This document shows positions 17,791-26,910 of a stretch of 64,000 nucleotides of DNA, piece by piece. Within the stretch, counting starts at the first letter, position 1, and each line of letters opens with the position of its first letter. The notes under the pieces were generated by a model, which saw only the letters and a list, made by a program, of their open reading frames with translations, had not been told where the DNA came from and made no database searches. Origin of the DNA: Kordiimonas sp. SCSIO 12603 (lineage in GTDB: Bacteria > Pseudomonadota > Alphaproteobacteria > Sphingomonadales > Kordiimonadaceae); assembly GCF_024398035.1 (NCBI RefSeq), contig NZ_CP073748.1:487501-551500 (forward strand), given 5' to 3'. A program made the position numbers and the translations under genes.

Positions 17791-18309
17791 ATGGCGAAGC
17801 TTGATATTGTTAACGTACCAGACCCACTTCTAAAGAAGATGTCAGACCCGATGGAACGGGTTGATGATGAAGTGCGCCGTTTGATGGATGATATGCTGGA
17901 AACCATGTATGCGGCACCGGGTATTGGCCTTGCTGCTATTCAGGTGGCTGTGCCAAAGCGCGTAATCGTGCTTGATACCGAAGGGGATGCAGATAACCCG
18001 CAGCCAACTTTCCTTGTAAACCCGGAAGTTACTTGGGAATCGCCAGAATTTAATCTCTATAATGAAGGCTGTCTTTCTGTTCCTGAGCATTATGCAGAAG
18101 TTGAACGCCCTGCAGAGGTTAAGGTGAAATACCTTGATTATGATGGCAACGAGCAGGAAGAGCTTATGACAGGCCTGATGGCTACCTGTGTACAGCATGA
18201 AATTGACCATCTGAACGGCGTGGTTTTCATTGATTATCTTTCAAAACTGAAGCGCAACATGATTATTAAAAAAGTACGTAAAGCGACTAAAGACGCAACT
18301 ATTCTCTAA
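17791..18309 (+). CDS. def: peptide deformylase
   Basis: Metalloenzyme that removes the formyl group from the N-terminal methionine of new proteins. All three family motifs are intact: GIGLAAIQ (44-51), EGCLS (92-96, metal-ligand Cys94) and HEIDH (136-140, two metal-ligand His and catalytic Glu). 172 residues is normal. It is followed by fmt and truA in a tight run; def-fmt pairing matches their opposite roles on the initiator methionine. TTGACG at 17727-17732 could be a -35 element but the matching -10 is poor. Confidence 0.97.
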   Translation: MAKLDIVNVPDPLLKKMSDPMERVDDEVRRLMDDMLETMYAAPGIGLAAIQVAVPKRVIVLDTEGDADNPQPTFLVNPEVTWESPEFNLYNEGCLSVPEHYAEVERPAEVKVKYLDYDGNEQEELMTGLMATCVQHEIDHLNGVVFIDYLSKLKRNMIIKKVRKATKDATIL

Positions 18310-18331
18310 TTCTTTCAGATAAGGCACAGCT

Positions 18332-19252
18332 ATGCGGATTGTATTTATGGGCACACCGGATTTTGCGGTGCCAACACTGAAAGCACTTCACGGTGCTGGC
18401 CACGAAATCGCAGCGGTTTATTCTCAGCCGCCGAGACCAGCTGGTCGAGGTAAGAAAGAGCGTAAAAGCCCTGTACATACTGTTGCAGAAGAACTGGGCG
18501 TTGAAGTGCGTACGCCGCTTTCTATGAAAAAGGAAGAGGCAATTGCTGAATTTGCTGCGCTTAAGGCGGATGTAGCTGTTGTTGTGGCCTATGGCCAAAT
18601 ATTGCCTCAAGCGGTTCTGGATGCGCCAAAGCATGGCTGTGTAAACGTTCATGCATCTTTGTTGCCGCGGTGGCGTGGAGCTGCGCCTATCCACCGGGCG
18701 ATTATGGCGGGCGATGACAAGACAGGTGTGTGCATCATGCAGATGGAAGCGGGGCTTGATACAGGACCGGTTATCCTTCGTGATGAGGTAGCTATTGAAG
18801 CTGGCGATACCACGGCAAGCCTTCATGACGTATTGGCTGATATGGGAGCAGACCTTATTAATGAGGCAGTTATTTCACTCGCGGACGGTACAGCGACCAT
18901 TGAGACGCAGCCAGAAGAGGGCGTAACCTACGCCCATAAAATTGATAAAGCGGAAGCGCGAATTGATTGGACCGCCTCTGCCACTGAGATCGACCGTAAG
19001 GTACGTGGCTTGTTTCCATTCCCTGGTGCATTCTTTGAGCTGAATGGTATGCGGGTGAAAGTGTTGGCTGGTGAGGTGGCGGATATTTCAGGTGATGCTG
19101 GTACAACGCTGGATGACACACTTCTTATTGGCTGTGGTGAGGGGGCTTACCGCCTCACAAAGGTACAGAAAGCGGGCAAGGGGGCTGCTGACGCAGAAGC
19201 ATTCCTTCGCGGCAACCCGGTTGCGGCTGGTGTTTGTTTAGGAGCCACCTAA
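18332..19252 (+). CDS. fmt: methionyl-tRNA formyltransferase
   Basis: Transfers a formyl group from 10-formyl-THF to Met-tRNA(fMet). N-terminal [12 protein letters not shown], the catalytic block [16 protein letters not shown] (Asn, His of the active site) and the following D of GLDTGP are present; the C-terminal OB-like domain starts near residue 205. 306 residues is typical. AAGG lies eight bases before the ATG. The stop TAA overlaps the truA start as TAATG. Confidence 0.97.
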   Translation: MRIVFMGTPDFAVPTLKALHGAGHEIAAVYSQPPRPAGRGKKERKSPVHTVAEELGVEVRTPLSMKKEEAIAEFAALKADVAVVVAYGQILPQAVLDAPKHGCVNVHASLLPRWRGAAPIHRAIMAGDDKTGVCIMQMEAGLDTGPVILRDEVAIEAGDTTASLHDVLADMGADLINEAVISLADGTATIETQPEEGVTYAHKIDKAEARIDWTASATEIDRKVRGLFPFPGAFFELNGMRVKVLAGEVADISGDAGTTLDDTLLIGCGEGAYRLTKVQKAGKGAADAEAFLRGNPVAAGVCLGAT

Positions 19253-19995
19253 TGCAGCGCTTCAAGCTTACAATCGAATATGATGGCAGGCCTTTTGCGG
19301 GATGGCAGCGGCAGGCGGATGTTATGTCTGTGCAGCAAGCGCTAGAGGATGCAGCTTTCAAATTCTTGCCGGGTGACGAACGTATTCTTGTGTCAGGCTC
19401 TGGCCGAACAGACGCGGGTGTACACGGGCTTGGACAAGTAGCACACGTTGATATCACACGTGATATGACGGCTGATCAGGTGCAGGGTGCGTTTAACTAT
19501 CACCTGAAACCACATCCGGTTTCTGTGCTTGAAGTGGACGCTGTGGATGATGAGTTCGACGCACGCTTTTCTGCGCTTAAGCGGCACTATATCTATAAAA
19601 TTAAAAATCGCAGAGCACCCCTTACCCACCAGAAGGGGTTAATGTGGCACGTGAAAACACCACTTGATGCGGAAGCCATGCATGATGCTGCTCAGGAACT
19701 TGTTGGCCTGCACGACTTCACAACGTTCCGCCATGTCCACTGTCAGGCAAAAAGCCCTGTAAAAACAGTTGATTACATTGGTGTAGAGCGTGTCGGTGAT
19801 GAAGTGCATCTAACTGCAGGTGCACGTTCTTTCCTTCATCACCAGATACGGTCAATCACGGGTACACTTGCGCTTGTTGGGCGCGGTAAATGGACCGGCG
19901 CTGATGTAAAAGCGGCGCTTGATGCCAAGGACCGAAATGCTATTGGTCATAACGCGCCGCCAGATGGTCTCTATTTCCGGAAGGTAGAATATTAA
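19252..19995 (+). CDS. truA: tRNA pseudouridine(38-40) synthase
   Basis: Isomerises uridines 38-40 in the tRNA anticodon stem-loop. Catalytic Asp54 is in SGSGRTDAGVHG, and the family segments RHYIYKI and FLHHQIRSITGTL are clear. The frame is open six codons further upstream, but the ATG at 19252 is chosen: it has GGAG eight bases before it, overlaps the fmt stop by one base and gives the family N-terminus [12 protein letters not shown]. 247 residues. Its 3' end overlaps the convergent ptsN gene by four bases. Confidence 0.96.
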   Translation: MQRFKLTIEYDGRPFAGWQRQADVMSVQQALEDAAFKFLPGDERILVSGSGRTDAGVHGLGQVAHVDITRDMTADQVQGAFNYHLKPHPVSVLEVDAVDDEFDARFSALKRHYIYKIKNRRAPLTHQKGLMWHVKTPLDAEAMHDAAQELVGLHDFTTFRHVHCQAKSPVKTVDYIGVERVGDEVHLTAGARSFLHHQIRSITGTLALVGRGKWTGADVKAALDAKDRNAIGHNAPPDGLYFRKVEY

Positions 19996-20453
19996 GCCAC
20001 AGAAACCTGTGGGCCGGCTAGCATGGCAAGAAGAGCGCTTGGGTCGTCTGTTGCACGCAGCTTTTCACAGGTTTTTTCATCCCTAAGTGTGCGAGAAACC
20101 TTAGCGAGTGCCTTAAGGTGATCTGCACCGGCTTCTTCTGGAGCGAGCAACATAAACATCAGGTCAACGGGTCGGTCATCGACACTGTCAAATTCAATGG
20201 GAGCGCTAAGACGTGCGAAAAAGCCTTTGATGCCGTCCACGCCGTCTACACGTGCGTGCGGAATAGCAACGCCACGGCCAACACCTGTGCTGCCAAGTTT
20301 TTCTCGCTCAAGTGTGCGTTCGAACACCTCGCGAGGGTCCACGCCTGCTTGTTCTGCGATCATACGAGATAAAGACTGAATAGCCTGTTTCTTACTTGAG
20401 GCCTTAAAGTCAGCAAGAATGCTGTCTGCCTGAAGCAGATCACTGAGTTCCAT
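19992..20453 (-). CDS. ptsN: PTS IIA-like nitrogen-regulatory protein
   Basis: EIIA-Ntr of the nitrogen phosphotransferase system; a phosphorylatable regulator that links nitrogen and carbon state to potassium transport and stress responses. The phospho-site histidine is His66 in GVAIPHARVD, preceded by LGSTGVGRG. 153 residues from the ATG at 20453. A GTG at 20483 is in frame with AGGAG twelve bases upstream, so ten more residues are possible; I prefer the ATG because the family N-terminus begins at MELSDLLQ. Last gene of the lptB-rpoN-hpf-ptsN series. Confidence 0.94.
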   Translation of the reverse strand: MELSDLLQADSILADFKASSKKQAIQSLSRMIAEQAGVDPREVFERTLEREKLGSTGVGRGVAIPHARVDGVDGIKGFFARLSAPIEFDSVDDRPVDLMFMLLAPEEAGADHLKALAKVSRTLRDEKTCEKLRATDDPSALLAMLAGPQVSVA

Positions 20454-20520
20454 GCCTTTTAATGCCGAGCCCTGATTTATCACAAGGCTCGGACGCTCCT
20501 ATCTGACTGTTTAACGGTTC

Positions 20521-21102
20521 TTATGAACCGCTTGGGCTAATCCACCCAATATTTCCATCACCACGGCGATAAACGACCTCAAGTGTGTCGCTTTTGGTGT
20601 TTCTGAACATAAATGCGTTTGCGTCTGCCAGATCCATTAACATTGCCGCGTCTCCTACGCTCACGTTCGGAATTTCTCTCCGATTTTCAGCAATGATGAT
20701 CGGCTGATCAGTTTCAGCGCTTGCTTGTGCGCTATCACCTTCGTCCGTTTCAGGCGCGATTACCAAATCATGTGCCAGTTCCATGGCGGCATCGTGCCTA
20801 GCTTGTTTGTGGTGGTTCTTAAGGCGTCGTTTGTATCTGCGCAACTGTTTTTCTACTTTTTCTGCTGCTTCTTCGAAAGCAACATATGGATCTTCCGCCT
20901 CCCCGCGGCTTTGAAAATTGATCCCTTGGTTGGCATGAAACGATATGTCTGCGCGACAGAGGTGTCCTTCTTTTATAAAAGTGATTGTTGCGTCTATGGT
21001 TCTGCTGAAATATTTGTCAGCAATACTTTCCAGGCGGGATTCAACGTGTTCTGTTAGAGATTCACCAACATTCATTTTCCGTCCGGTTACATTAATTTCC
21101 AT
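20521..21102 (-). CDS. hpf: ribosome hibernation promoting factor, long form
   Basis: Binds idle ribosomes and drives 100S dimers. Residues 1-100 form the beta-alpha-beta-beta-beta-alpha ribosome-binding domain (MEINVTGRKMNVGESLTEHV, then the basic helix KQLRRYKRRLKNH). A linker of about 40 residues leads to the C-terminal dimerisation domain (AAMLMDLADANAFMFRNTKSD...VVYRRGDGNIGWI), which marks the long form of 193 residues. The longer open frame starts with TTG; the ATG at 21102 has AAGGAAG upstream and the family N-terminus. The preceding 286-bp gap carries two strong hairpins (separate entry). Located between rpoN and ptsN, the conserved neighbourhood. Confidence 0.95.
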   Translation of the reverse strand: MEINVTGRKMNVGESLTEHVESRLESIADKYFSRTIDATITFIKEGHLCRADISFHANQGINFQSRGEAEDPYVAFEEAAEKVEKQLRRYKRRLKNHHKQARHDAAMELAHDLVIAPETDEGDSAQASAETDQPIIIAENRREIPNVSVGDAAMLMDLADANAFMFRNTKSDTLEVVYRRGDGNIGWISPSGS

Positions 21103-21184
21103 AAGAGCAATACTTCCTTTCTTAGCGTTTTTGGGCAATTCGGGATTGCCATCTAGCTAGCAGGGCCATTGCGACCCTGTTATA

Positions 21185-21253
21185 CAGCGCCTATGGATAC
21201 GCCGTGTCCCAGAAGGGGCGTTAGGCGCTGAGGCTGTAGCCATTGCGGCTACA
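21185..21253 (-). promoter_or_regulatory. two stacked stem-loops in the rpoN-hpf gap
   Basis: On the minus strand, first TGTAGCC (21247-21253 with 21235-21241, loop of five), then an 8-bp stem CAGCGCCT/AGGCGCTG (21185-21192 with 21223-21230) that contains an inner ACGCC/GGCGT stem. Neither is followed by a T-run, so they look less like a terminator and more like a structured hpf leader. A TTGACA (minus strand, 21307-21312) and a direct repeat TATGGTTA x2 just upstream suggest the hpf promoter is near 21275-21312. Confidence 0.5.
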
Positions 21254-21388
21254 AAAACAGCCTACCACAGAATATGGTTATAGTATGGTTAACAAACGTT
21301 GATTTATGTCAAAATTTTGTAATTAAACGTTTTTTTATGTGAAGAAAAATTGTGGAAAATTACAAAAATTGAAACGACTCAGGAAAGC

Positions 21389-22975
21389 CTAAGATGCCAT
21401 GTTCTTCAGGCGGCGGCGCTGAACAGAAGATGGTATCTTCATTGCTTCACGGTATTTGGCAACCGTGCGGCGGGCGATATCCACGCCTTCGGCTTTCATA
21501 AGTGCCACTAGCTTATCATCAGACAGAATTTTCTTCGGGTCTTCCGAGTCAATGATTTCCTTCAGGCGGAACTTCACTGATTCTGCTGAATGGGCATCAC
21601 CGCCATCTGCAGAGGAAATAGAAGAGGTGAAGAAATACTTCAGTTCAAACATACCGCGCGGGCAGGACATGAACTTGTTATTGGTAACACGAGATACGGT
21701 TGATTCGTGCATATCAATTTCTTCTGCGATATCTTTAAGGGTAAGTGGTTTCAGGAACCGCACACCTAATTCAAAGAACATTTCCTGTTTTTTAACGAGC
21801 GCAGTTGCCACCTTAAGAATCGTACGAGCACGTTGATCTAGCGCTTTTACAAGCCAGTTAGCATCCGCCAGGCAATCTGAAACAAAAGCCTTCGCTTCTT
21901 TATTGCCGCCCACTTCTTTAAGCTCACTAACATACTGTGAATTCACAAGAACTTTGGGGAGTGTGTCACTGTTCAGTTCCACCACCCATGTGCCAGCACG
22001 GCTTTTACGGATGAAAATATCCGGTACAACGGGTTGTACGTTAACACCGCCATAAGCGAGGCCGGGCTTGGGGTTTAGTGCACGAATTTCCCGGATCATA
22101 TCTGCGATATCGTCTTGATCAACACCGCACAGGCGTTTAATCGCCGCCATATCCCTTTTGGCAAGCAGATCAAGGTTTTCAACGAGCGCCTGCATGGCAG
22201 GGTCGTATCGGTCTAATTCTTTAAGTTGGATGGCAAGGCATTCTGCAAGACCGCGTGCAAACACTCCAGATGGTTCTAGAGTTTGCAGGCCGCCAAGTAC
22301 TTTAAGGACGTCGTCATCTTCAACACCCAGGCGTTGACCAACGTCAAGAACAGCTTCCTGATCCACATAACCAGCTTCGTCCACAAGGTCTACCAGATGG
22401 GTGGCAATTAAGCGGTCTGCAGGCTCTGAGTATAGAACAGCCATTTGGCGCATCAGAAAATCATGGAGGTTTTCTTCACCTTCCAGGGTTTGATCGAGGC
22501 TGCGTTCGTCCATCATGCCGCCGCCGCCTTTAACAGCACCACCGCCATCATAGCTTAAGCTGCCTGCGCCGCCCTCAGGTGTGCTGGAAACCCGGTCGGA
22601 AACCGCATCATTATTATAGATGTTGGTTTCCATATTGGTGTCGAGTGCGCTGTCGGACGTGCTGCTGGTGTCGAGCGCTGTGTTCATACTGGTATCAGCA
22701 GCGATTAAGCCTTCATCAACAGGTGTATCGCTTCCGCCACTCTCTCTCAGGTCGTCGCCCGTGGCGGTACCGCCTTGTTCGCCGCCTGACTGATTATCAG
22801 CGCCCTCTGGTGTAGCTTCCCCCATTTCAAGAAGGGGATTACGTTCCACCTCTGTGGCAACATAATCTGTTAACTCCAAGTTAGACAGTTGCAACAGTTT
22901 GATCGCCTGCTGCAATTGCGGCGTCATCACCAGTTGCTGGCTTTGTCTTAAATCTAATCTTGGGGTTAAGGCCAT
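21389..22975 (-). CDS. rpoN: RNA polymerase sigma-54 factor
   Basis: Alternative sigma factor for nitrogen and other regulons, active only with enhancer-binding ATPases such as the one at 15.4 kb. Region I is the glutamine-rich N-terminus (residues 1-40, LRQSQQLVMTPQLQQAIKLLQLS); region II is acidic, with a serine/glycine-rich insert (about 55-150); the core-binding domain and HTH follow (HESTVSRVTNNKFM); the RpoN box ARRTVAKYREA is near residue 500. 528 residues. AAGGAG lies 11 bases before ATG. It follows lptB by 15 bases, so both are on one message. Confidence 0.96.
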   Translation of the reverse strand: MALTPRLDLRQSQQLVMTPQLQQAIKLLQLSNLELTDYVATEVERNPLLEMGEATPEGADNQSGGEQGGTATGDDLRESGGSDTPVDEGLIAADTSMNTALDTSSTSDSALDTNMETNIYNNDAVSDRVSSTPEGGAGSLSYDGGGAVKGGGGMMDERSLDQTLEGEENLHDFLMRQMAVLYSEPADRLIATHLVDLVDEAGYVDQEAVLDVGQRLGVEDDDVLKVLGGLQTLEPSGVFARGLAECLAIQLKELDRYDPAMQALVENLDLLAKRDMAAIKRLCGVDQDDIADMIREIRALNPKPGLAYGGVNVQPVVPDIFIRKSRAGTWVVELNSDTLPKVLVNSQYVSELKEVGGNKEAKAFVSDCLADANWLVKALDQRARTILKVATALVKKQEMFFELGVRFLKPLTLKDIAEEIDMHESTVSRVTNNKFMSCPRGMFELKYFFTSSISSADGGDAHSAESVKFRLKEIIDSEDPKKILSDDKLVALMKAEGVDIARRTVAKYREAMKIPSSVQRRRLKNMAS

Positions 22976-22990
22976 GCGCGCAGATACTCC

Positions 22991-23746
22991 TTATAAACTG
23001 AAGCTGTCGCCGAGGTATACGCGGCGTACATCTTCATTCACCAGCACCTCGTCCGGTGTGCCTTCAAAGAGCACATGGCCATCATAAATAATGCTAGCGC
23101 GGTCAATAATATCAAGGGTCTCGCGTACGTTATGGTCTGTAATCAAGACACCGATATCACGGTCTTTCAGGTGTTTGGTAAGATCACGAATATCTGCGAT
23201 AGCGATTGGATCAATCCCTGCAAATGGTTCATCAAGCAAGATGAAGTTCGGGCGTGCTGCAAGGGCACGCGCGATTTCGCAGCGGCGGCGCTCACCACCT
23301 GAAAGGGCCAGTGCGGGTGTATTCCTTAAGTGTGTGATAGAAAATTCTTCCAGAAGCTCGTTGAGCATGGCGTCGCGCTTCGCGCGGTCTGTTTCCACTA
23401 CTTCAAGTACAGCTTCAATATTTTCAGAAACTGTCATGCCGCGGAAAATAGATGTTTCCTGCGGCAAGTACCCAATACCAAGGCGGGCGCGGCGATACAT
23501 GGGCAAGTGTGTGATATCATCGCCATCCAGCTCAATACGGCCCTGATCAGGGGCGATTAGGCCAGTGATTGAGTAAAAGCATGTTGTTTTACCAGCACCG
23601 TTTGGCCCCAAGAGGCCAACCACCTCTCCCTGATTTACGGAGAGGGAGACATCGCGCAAGATAGGGCGGCCGTTATAAGATTTGGCAATCCCGCGTACCT
23701 GCAAGCCTGTGCGGCCATCATTCGCGCTGTTACTATTTACATTCAT
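22991..23746 (-). CDS. lptB: LPS export ABC transporter ATP-binding protein
   Basis: Cytoplasmic ATPase of the LptB2FG complex that extracts lipopolysaccharide and drives it across the periplasmic bridge. Walker A GPNGAGKTT, signature ALSGGERRR, Walker B FILLDEPFAGID and the H-loop ITDHNVRETL are all intact. 251 residues from the ATG at 23746; the longer frame begins with a TTG that abuts the AAAGGAG site and is unlikely. A 224-bp gap with a terminator separates it from lptA, so it probably has its own promoter while keeping the usual order. Confidence 0.95.
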   Translation of the reverse strand: MNVNSNSANDGRTGLQVRGIAKSYNGRPILRDVSLSVNQGEVVGLLGPNGAGKTTCFYSITGLIAPDQGRIELDGDDITHLPMYRRARLGIGYLPQETSIFRGMTVSENIEAVLEVVETDRAKRDAMLNELLEEFSITHLRNTPALALSGGERRRCEIARALAARPNFILLDEPFAGIDPIAIADIRDLTKHLKDRDIGVLITDHNVRETLDIIDRASIIYDGHVLFEGTPDEVLVNEDVRRVYLGDSFSL

Positions 23747-23908
23747 TATAAACCCCAACTCCTTTAGGACCGTCTCTGCTGTACCACGGCAAAGATCGGT
23801 TGGCTCATTTTATGCATGAGCTTTATCAATAAATCATGAACAAGCTCAATGTTCCATTAAAAAAGAGGATATTTTTTGTGAGGCGATAGTATGAAGATGG
23901 TGTGGAGT

Positions 23909-23949
23909 AAAAGGGGCACAAGGTTTCAGGTGAAGGTTATGCCCCTTTA
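23909..23949 (-). terminator. rho-independent terminator after lptA
   Basis: Arms AAAGGGGCA (23910-23918) and TGCCCCTTT (23940-23948) pair perfectly around a 21-base loop that itself can pair, and on the minus strand the stem runs into TTTT. It lies 22 bases after the lptA stop. Confidence 0.72.
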
Positions 23950-23970
23950 TATATCAGCTATTTAGCTTAT

Positions 23971-24492
23971 TTATTTATCTTTGTCTGGAATACTGAAGCG
24001 GCCTCTTACACGGCCATCAGTTTTTCCGTGTACCTGCCCATCAAGTTTTGCAAGCCCTGATACCAGATCAAACTCAAGCCGTTCGCCGCGGAGTACATTA
24101 TCATTCTGTGTAAGAACTACATCACCACCCAAAGTGATCAGATGTTCATCCACATCATAAACGGCCCAATCACCAGTAAGCGATTCTGTTGCAGATACCA
24201 GTGTCACCTTACCTTGAGCATCAAGGCGGGAGATTTTCGGGTCTTTGCTATCTTGCTCGTTGGCATAAAACACAGTGAGTGTTTCTGAATTCAGTGTCAT
24301 ACGGCCCTGAATAACTTTAACCGCGCCAATAAAAAGAGCACGGCTTGGGTTTTGCCGGATTTCAAAGCGTTCAGCAGAAATATCTAGTGGCTGATAGGTA
24401 TCATGGCCTTGAAGAACTGATTGAGCTTGTGCGCTGTGGGTGAATACCAGTGCTGCCCAGAGTATCAGTGAAATCGATATTAGTTTTTGCAT
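23971..24492 (-). CDS. lptA: LPS transport periplasmic protein LptA
   Basis: Periplasmic beta-jellyroll protein that oligomerises to bridge LPS from LptC to LptD. Signal peptide residues 1-23 (ends HSAQA), then the OstA-like repeat region: PLDISAERFEI, GAVKVIQGRMTLNSETLTVFY, GDVVLTQNDNVLRGERLEFDL. 173 residues. The frame is open 26 codons further upstream into lptC, but the ATG at 24492 has AAGGA eight bases before it and gives a proper signal peptide. It follows lptC by 31 bases. Confidence 0.93.
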   Translation of the reverse strand: MQKLISISLILWAALVFTHSAQAQSVLQGHDTYQPLDISAERFEIRQNPSRALFIGAVKVIQGRMTLNSETLTVFYANEQDSKDPKISRLDAQGKVTLVSATESLTGDWAVYDVDEHLITLGGDVVLTQNDNVLRGERLEFDLVSGLAKLDGQVHGKTDGRVRGRFSIPDKDK

Positions 24493-24523
24493 CAATAGAA
24501 TCCTTGCTATCAATCTTCTTGGG

Positions 24524-25228
24524 CTATTTTTCTGATGTGGTTTTATTACCGACAGGCCGCTTTGGTACAATATGCATTTTTACGCCGCCATCAAAAATAC
24601 CTTCGCGTTCATCGGCGAAAATTTCCATTCGGGCCGCCTCAAGGGTGCCAAGATCTGATTGTCCGGTAATAGACCCTTGGCCTACGGCGATATGGGTTTT
24701 GAGATCAATTTCAGCGCCAGCCATATTAAGGGTAAAACCGTTGCCAGTTATCAGGTTAACGCCGCCCACTAGAGAAAGGGTACTTTCTTTGGTGCGGTAG
24801 ATACCTGTTCGAGCTGTAACCGTGGCAGGGCCTGTTTCCTCCAGGGTCATCTTAGCCTTGATATCAGAAAGGCTGATCCGAGGAGCGGTTGGGCTATCTT
24901 GCTGGCCTGAAGCTGCTTCAACTTCAAACAGTTGGTTCACGGCATCTGTGCCCACATACCGCATTTTCATCATACGGATAGTGCTATCACCTTTGGCAAC
25001 ATCTTCTGTGGAAAGGGTAAAGCTCACCTCATTATCATTTAGATAAGGCCAAAGTATTGTAACGGTACCTAGGACGGCAGCAGTTACAGGCAGTACTAAC
25101 TGCATAGTGCGGATAAATTTATCCCACAGAGGACTGGTAGCCTGACGCGCCATAGGGCGCAGGGCATCGCGCGCAACAGCGCGGGCTTCTTCGGTGCTAT
25201 GATAATGATCTGCGGTTGGCTTTACCAT
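24524..25228 (-). CDS. lptC: LPS export protein LptC
   Basis: Bitopic inner-membrane protein that receives LPS from LptB2FG. One transmembrane segment near residues 42-62 (LVLPVTAAVLGTVTILWPYL) follows a 40-residue cytoplasmic tail; the rest is the periplasmic LptC domain, with MRYVGTDAVNQLFEVEA and NLITGNGFTLNMAGAEIDL. 234 residues, a common alphaproteobacterial size. Starts nine bases after the RNase D-like gene stop with AGGA upstream. Confidence 0.9.
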   Translation of the reverse strand: MVKPTADHYHSTEEARAVARDALRPMARQATSPLWDKFIRTMQLVLPVTAAVLGTVTILWPYLNDNEVSFTLSTEDVAKGDSTIRMMKMRYVGTDAVNQLFEVEAASGQQDSPTAPRISLSDIKAKMTLEETGPATVTARTGIYRTKESTLSLVGGVNLITGNGFTLNMAGAEIDLKTHIAVGQGSITGQSDLGTLEAARMEIFADEREGIFDGGVKMHIVPKRPVGNKTTSEK

Positions 25229-25237
25229 TGCATCATC

Positions 25238-25849
25238 CTAGTGGGAGAATATATCCATATATTCATAACCGCGCAGGTCCATATCAGCGCGGACAGGCAA
25301 GAACTGAAAGGCGGCTTCCGCAAGGTGTGTACGTTCTTCACGTGCCAGCATCATATCCAGTTTCTCTTTAATCTTGTGTAAGTATAGCACATCAGAAGCG
25401 GCATATTCCTGCTGCGCTTTCGTAATCTCATCTGCACCCCAATCACTTGATTGCTGCTGCTTATCAAGGGTGATGCCACCCAGTTCACGGCACAGGTCTT
25501 TAAGACCGTGGCGGTCCGTATATGTGCGGACAAGTTTGGAAGCGATTTTCGTGCAGTAAAGCGGTGCAGTATCAGCGTCCAGATACGCTTTCATCACCGC
25601 AACATCAAAGCGGGCGAAATGGAAAATCTTCAGAACATCAGGGTTTTCAAGCAGAGCTTTCAGGTTTGGTGCATTATATTCACCGCGCTTAAAGCGCACC
25701 AGGTGAGCATTGCCGTCACCACTTGAAAGCTGCACAACACAAAGGCGGTCACGGTGCGGATTAAGGCCCATGGTTTCGCTGTCAATCGCGACAGAGCCGC
25801 CAAAATCAAGCCCATCAGGCAGATCGCCTTCATACATGTAAATTGCCAT
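25238..25849 (-). CDS. RNase D-like 3'-5' exonuclease (DEDDy)
   Basis: Short RNase D-type exonuclease with only the catalytic domain (203 residues; no HRDC domains). The acidic residues are visible: Asp23 and Glu25 in AIDSETMGL, an Asp in FHFARFDVAVM, and the DEDDy signature YAASDVLYL. Expected to trim RNA 3' ends. GGAGG lies four bases before the ATG. Heads the RNase D-lptC-lptA transcript, a neighbourhood found in many Alphaproteobacteria. Confidence 0.9.
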   Translation of the reverse strand: MAIYMYEGDLPDGLDFGGSVAIDSETMGLNPHRDRLCVVQLSSGDGNAHLVRFKRGEYNAPNLKALLENPDVLKIFHFARFDVAVMKAYLDADTAPLYCTKIASKLVRTYTDRHGLKDLCRELGGITLDKQQQSSDWGADEITKAQQEYAASDVLYLHKIKEKLDMMLAREERTHLAEAAFQFLPVRADMDLRGYEYMDIFSH

Positions 25850-26077
25850 AATGCCTCCGAAAACCAGTTATTCTGATACTATACAAGGCCTTGTGGCAGA
25901 AAAAAGGTCTTATGGCGAGATGTTTTGAATTTCTTTTCTGGGGGCGTTGACATGAAGTTTTCAAATTCTAGTTTCATTATTAAACAACTATTGTGGTGCT
26001 GACAATAATTGACTAGAAGAGCTTTTATATTTGGCCCATAAACGATGGGTTTGTACCGATTAAATGAGGGAATATGC

Positions 26078-26872
26078 ATGTCTGAGCGGATGCTGACGGA
26101 AATTTTGAAAGACATTGAAACAAACGAAGATATGTCAACGTACCTGTCTCCGAGCTGGCAGCAGGGGCGGGCTGCCTTTGGTGGTCTTGTGGCCTCGATG
26201 GCGGTTACAGGCATGAAAAAGCAACTGTCAGACCCCAAATCCTTGCGTTCGCTTTTGGTGAATTTTGTTGGGCCTACACCTATCACTCCCACAAATGTGG
26301 TGCCGCGTGTGCTGAGAGAGGGTAAATCTGTTACCCAGATGACAGCTGATGTGACGGATGGTTCCGGTGTACACCTTCATGCAAGTGCAGCTTTTGGCCT
26401 GCCGCGGGAAGCCAAATTTGTGCCGCAGGCATCTGAGTTTAAACCAGAGCCTCGTGAAAGCGTGCCGCTGATGCCGAAAAATATGGGCAGTATCCCGAAT
26501 TTTCTGAAGCATTTTGATATTCACTGGACAGGCGGTGGCATCCCGCTTTCTGGTATGGAAGATCGTCGCTGCGGCATGTGGGTAAAGCATACCGAAGATA
26601 TGAGTGCATACCCTGAGGAGCGGATCGTAGCGCTTGCAGATATGCCGCCACCTATCATGCTGTCTCATTTCAAGAAACTTGTGAGGGTAAGCTCTCTTTC
26701 ATGGTCGCTTGAATTTGTGCGACCGCCGGAAGAGGTAACATCAGATTGGATGTATCTGGATTACACCTTAGAGGCGGCGGCAAATGGTTATAGTCAGCAA
26801 GATGGCCGTATTTTTGATGAAGACGGCAACCTCTGTGCTATCTCACGGCAATGTATGGTGTATTTTGAGTAA
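26078..26872 (+). CDS. thioesterase-family (TesB-like, hotdog) protein
   Basis: 264-residue soluble protein resembling acyl-CoA thioesterases of the double-hotdog, TesB-like type. Visible features: WQQGRAAFGGLVASMAV (N-terminal hotdog helix region, with the usual G-G-x-x-A), LLVNFVGPTPI, VTQMTADVTDGSG, and the C-terminal hotdog with WMYLDYTLEAAANGYSQQDGRIFDEDGNLCAISRQ, which is typical for the family. Substrate unknown. The start is set at ATG 26078, where GAGGGA lies six bases upstream, not at 26045. Single gene ending in a strong hairpin. Confidence 0.85.
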   Translation: MSERMLTEILKDIETNEDMSTYLSPSWQQGRAAFGGLVASMAVTGMKKQLSDPKSLRSLLVNFVGPTPITPTNVVPRVLREGKSVTQMTADVTDGSGVHLHASAAFGLPREAKFVPQASEFKPEPRESVPLMPKNMGSIPNFLKHFDIHWTGGGIPLSGMEDRRCGMWVKHTEDMSAYPEERIVALADMPPPIMLSHFKKLVRVSSLSWSLEFVRPPEEVTSDWMYLDYTLEAAANGYSQQDGRIFDEDGNLCAISRQCMVYFE

Positions 26873-26879
26873 GTACATA

Positions 26880-26905
26880 GAAGCCCACTAAATTCAGTGG
26901 GCTTC
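26880..26905. terminator. bidirectional hairpin terminator
   Basis: Perfect 10-bp stem (26880-26889 with 26896-26905), six-base loop, between the convergent thioesterase and redoxin genes. T-runs are short, so strength is uncertain. Confidence 0.65.
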
Positions 26906-26910
26906 AAACA

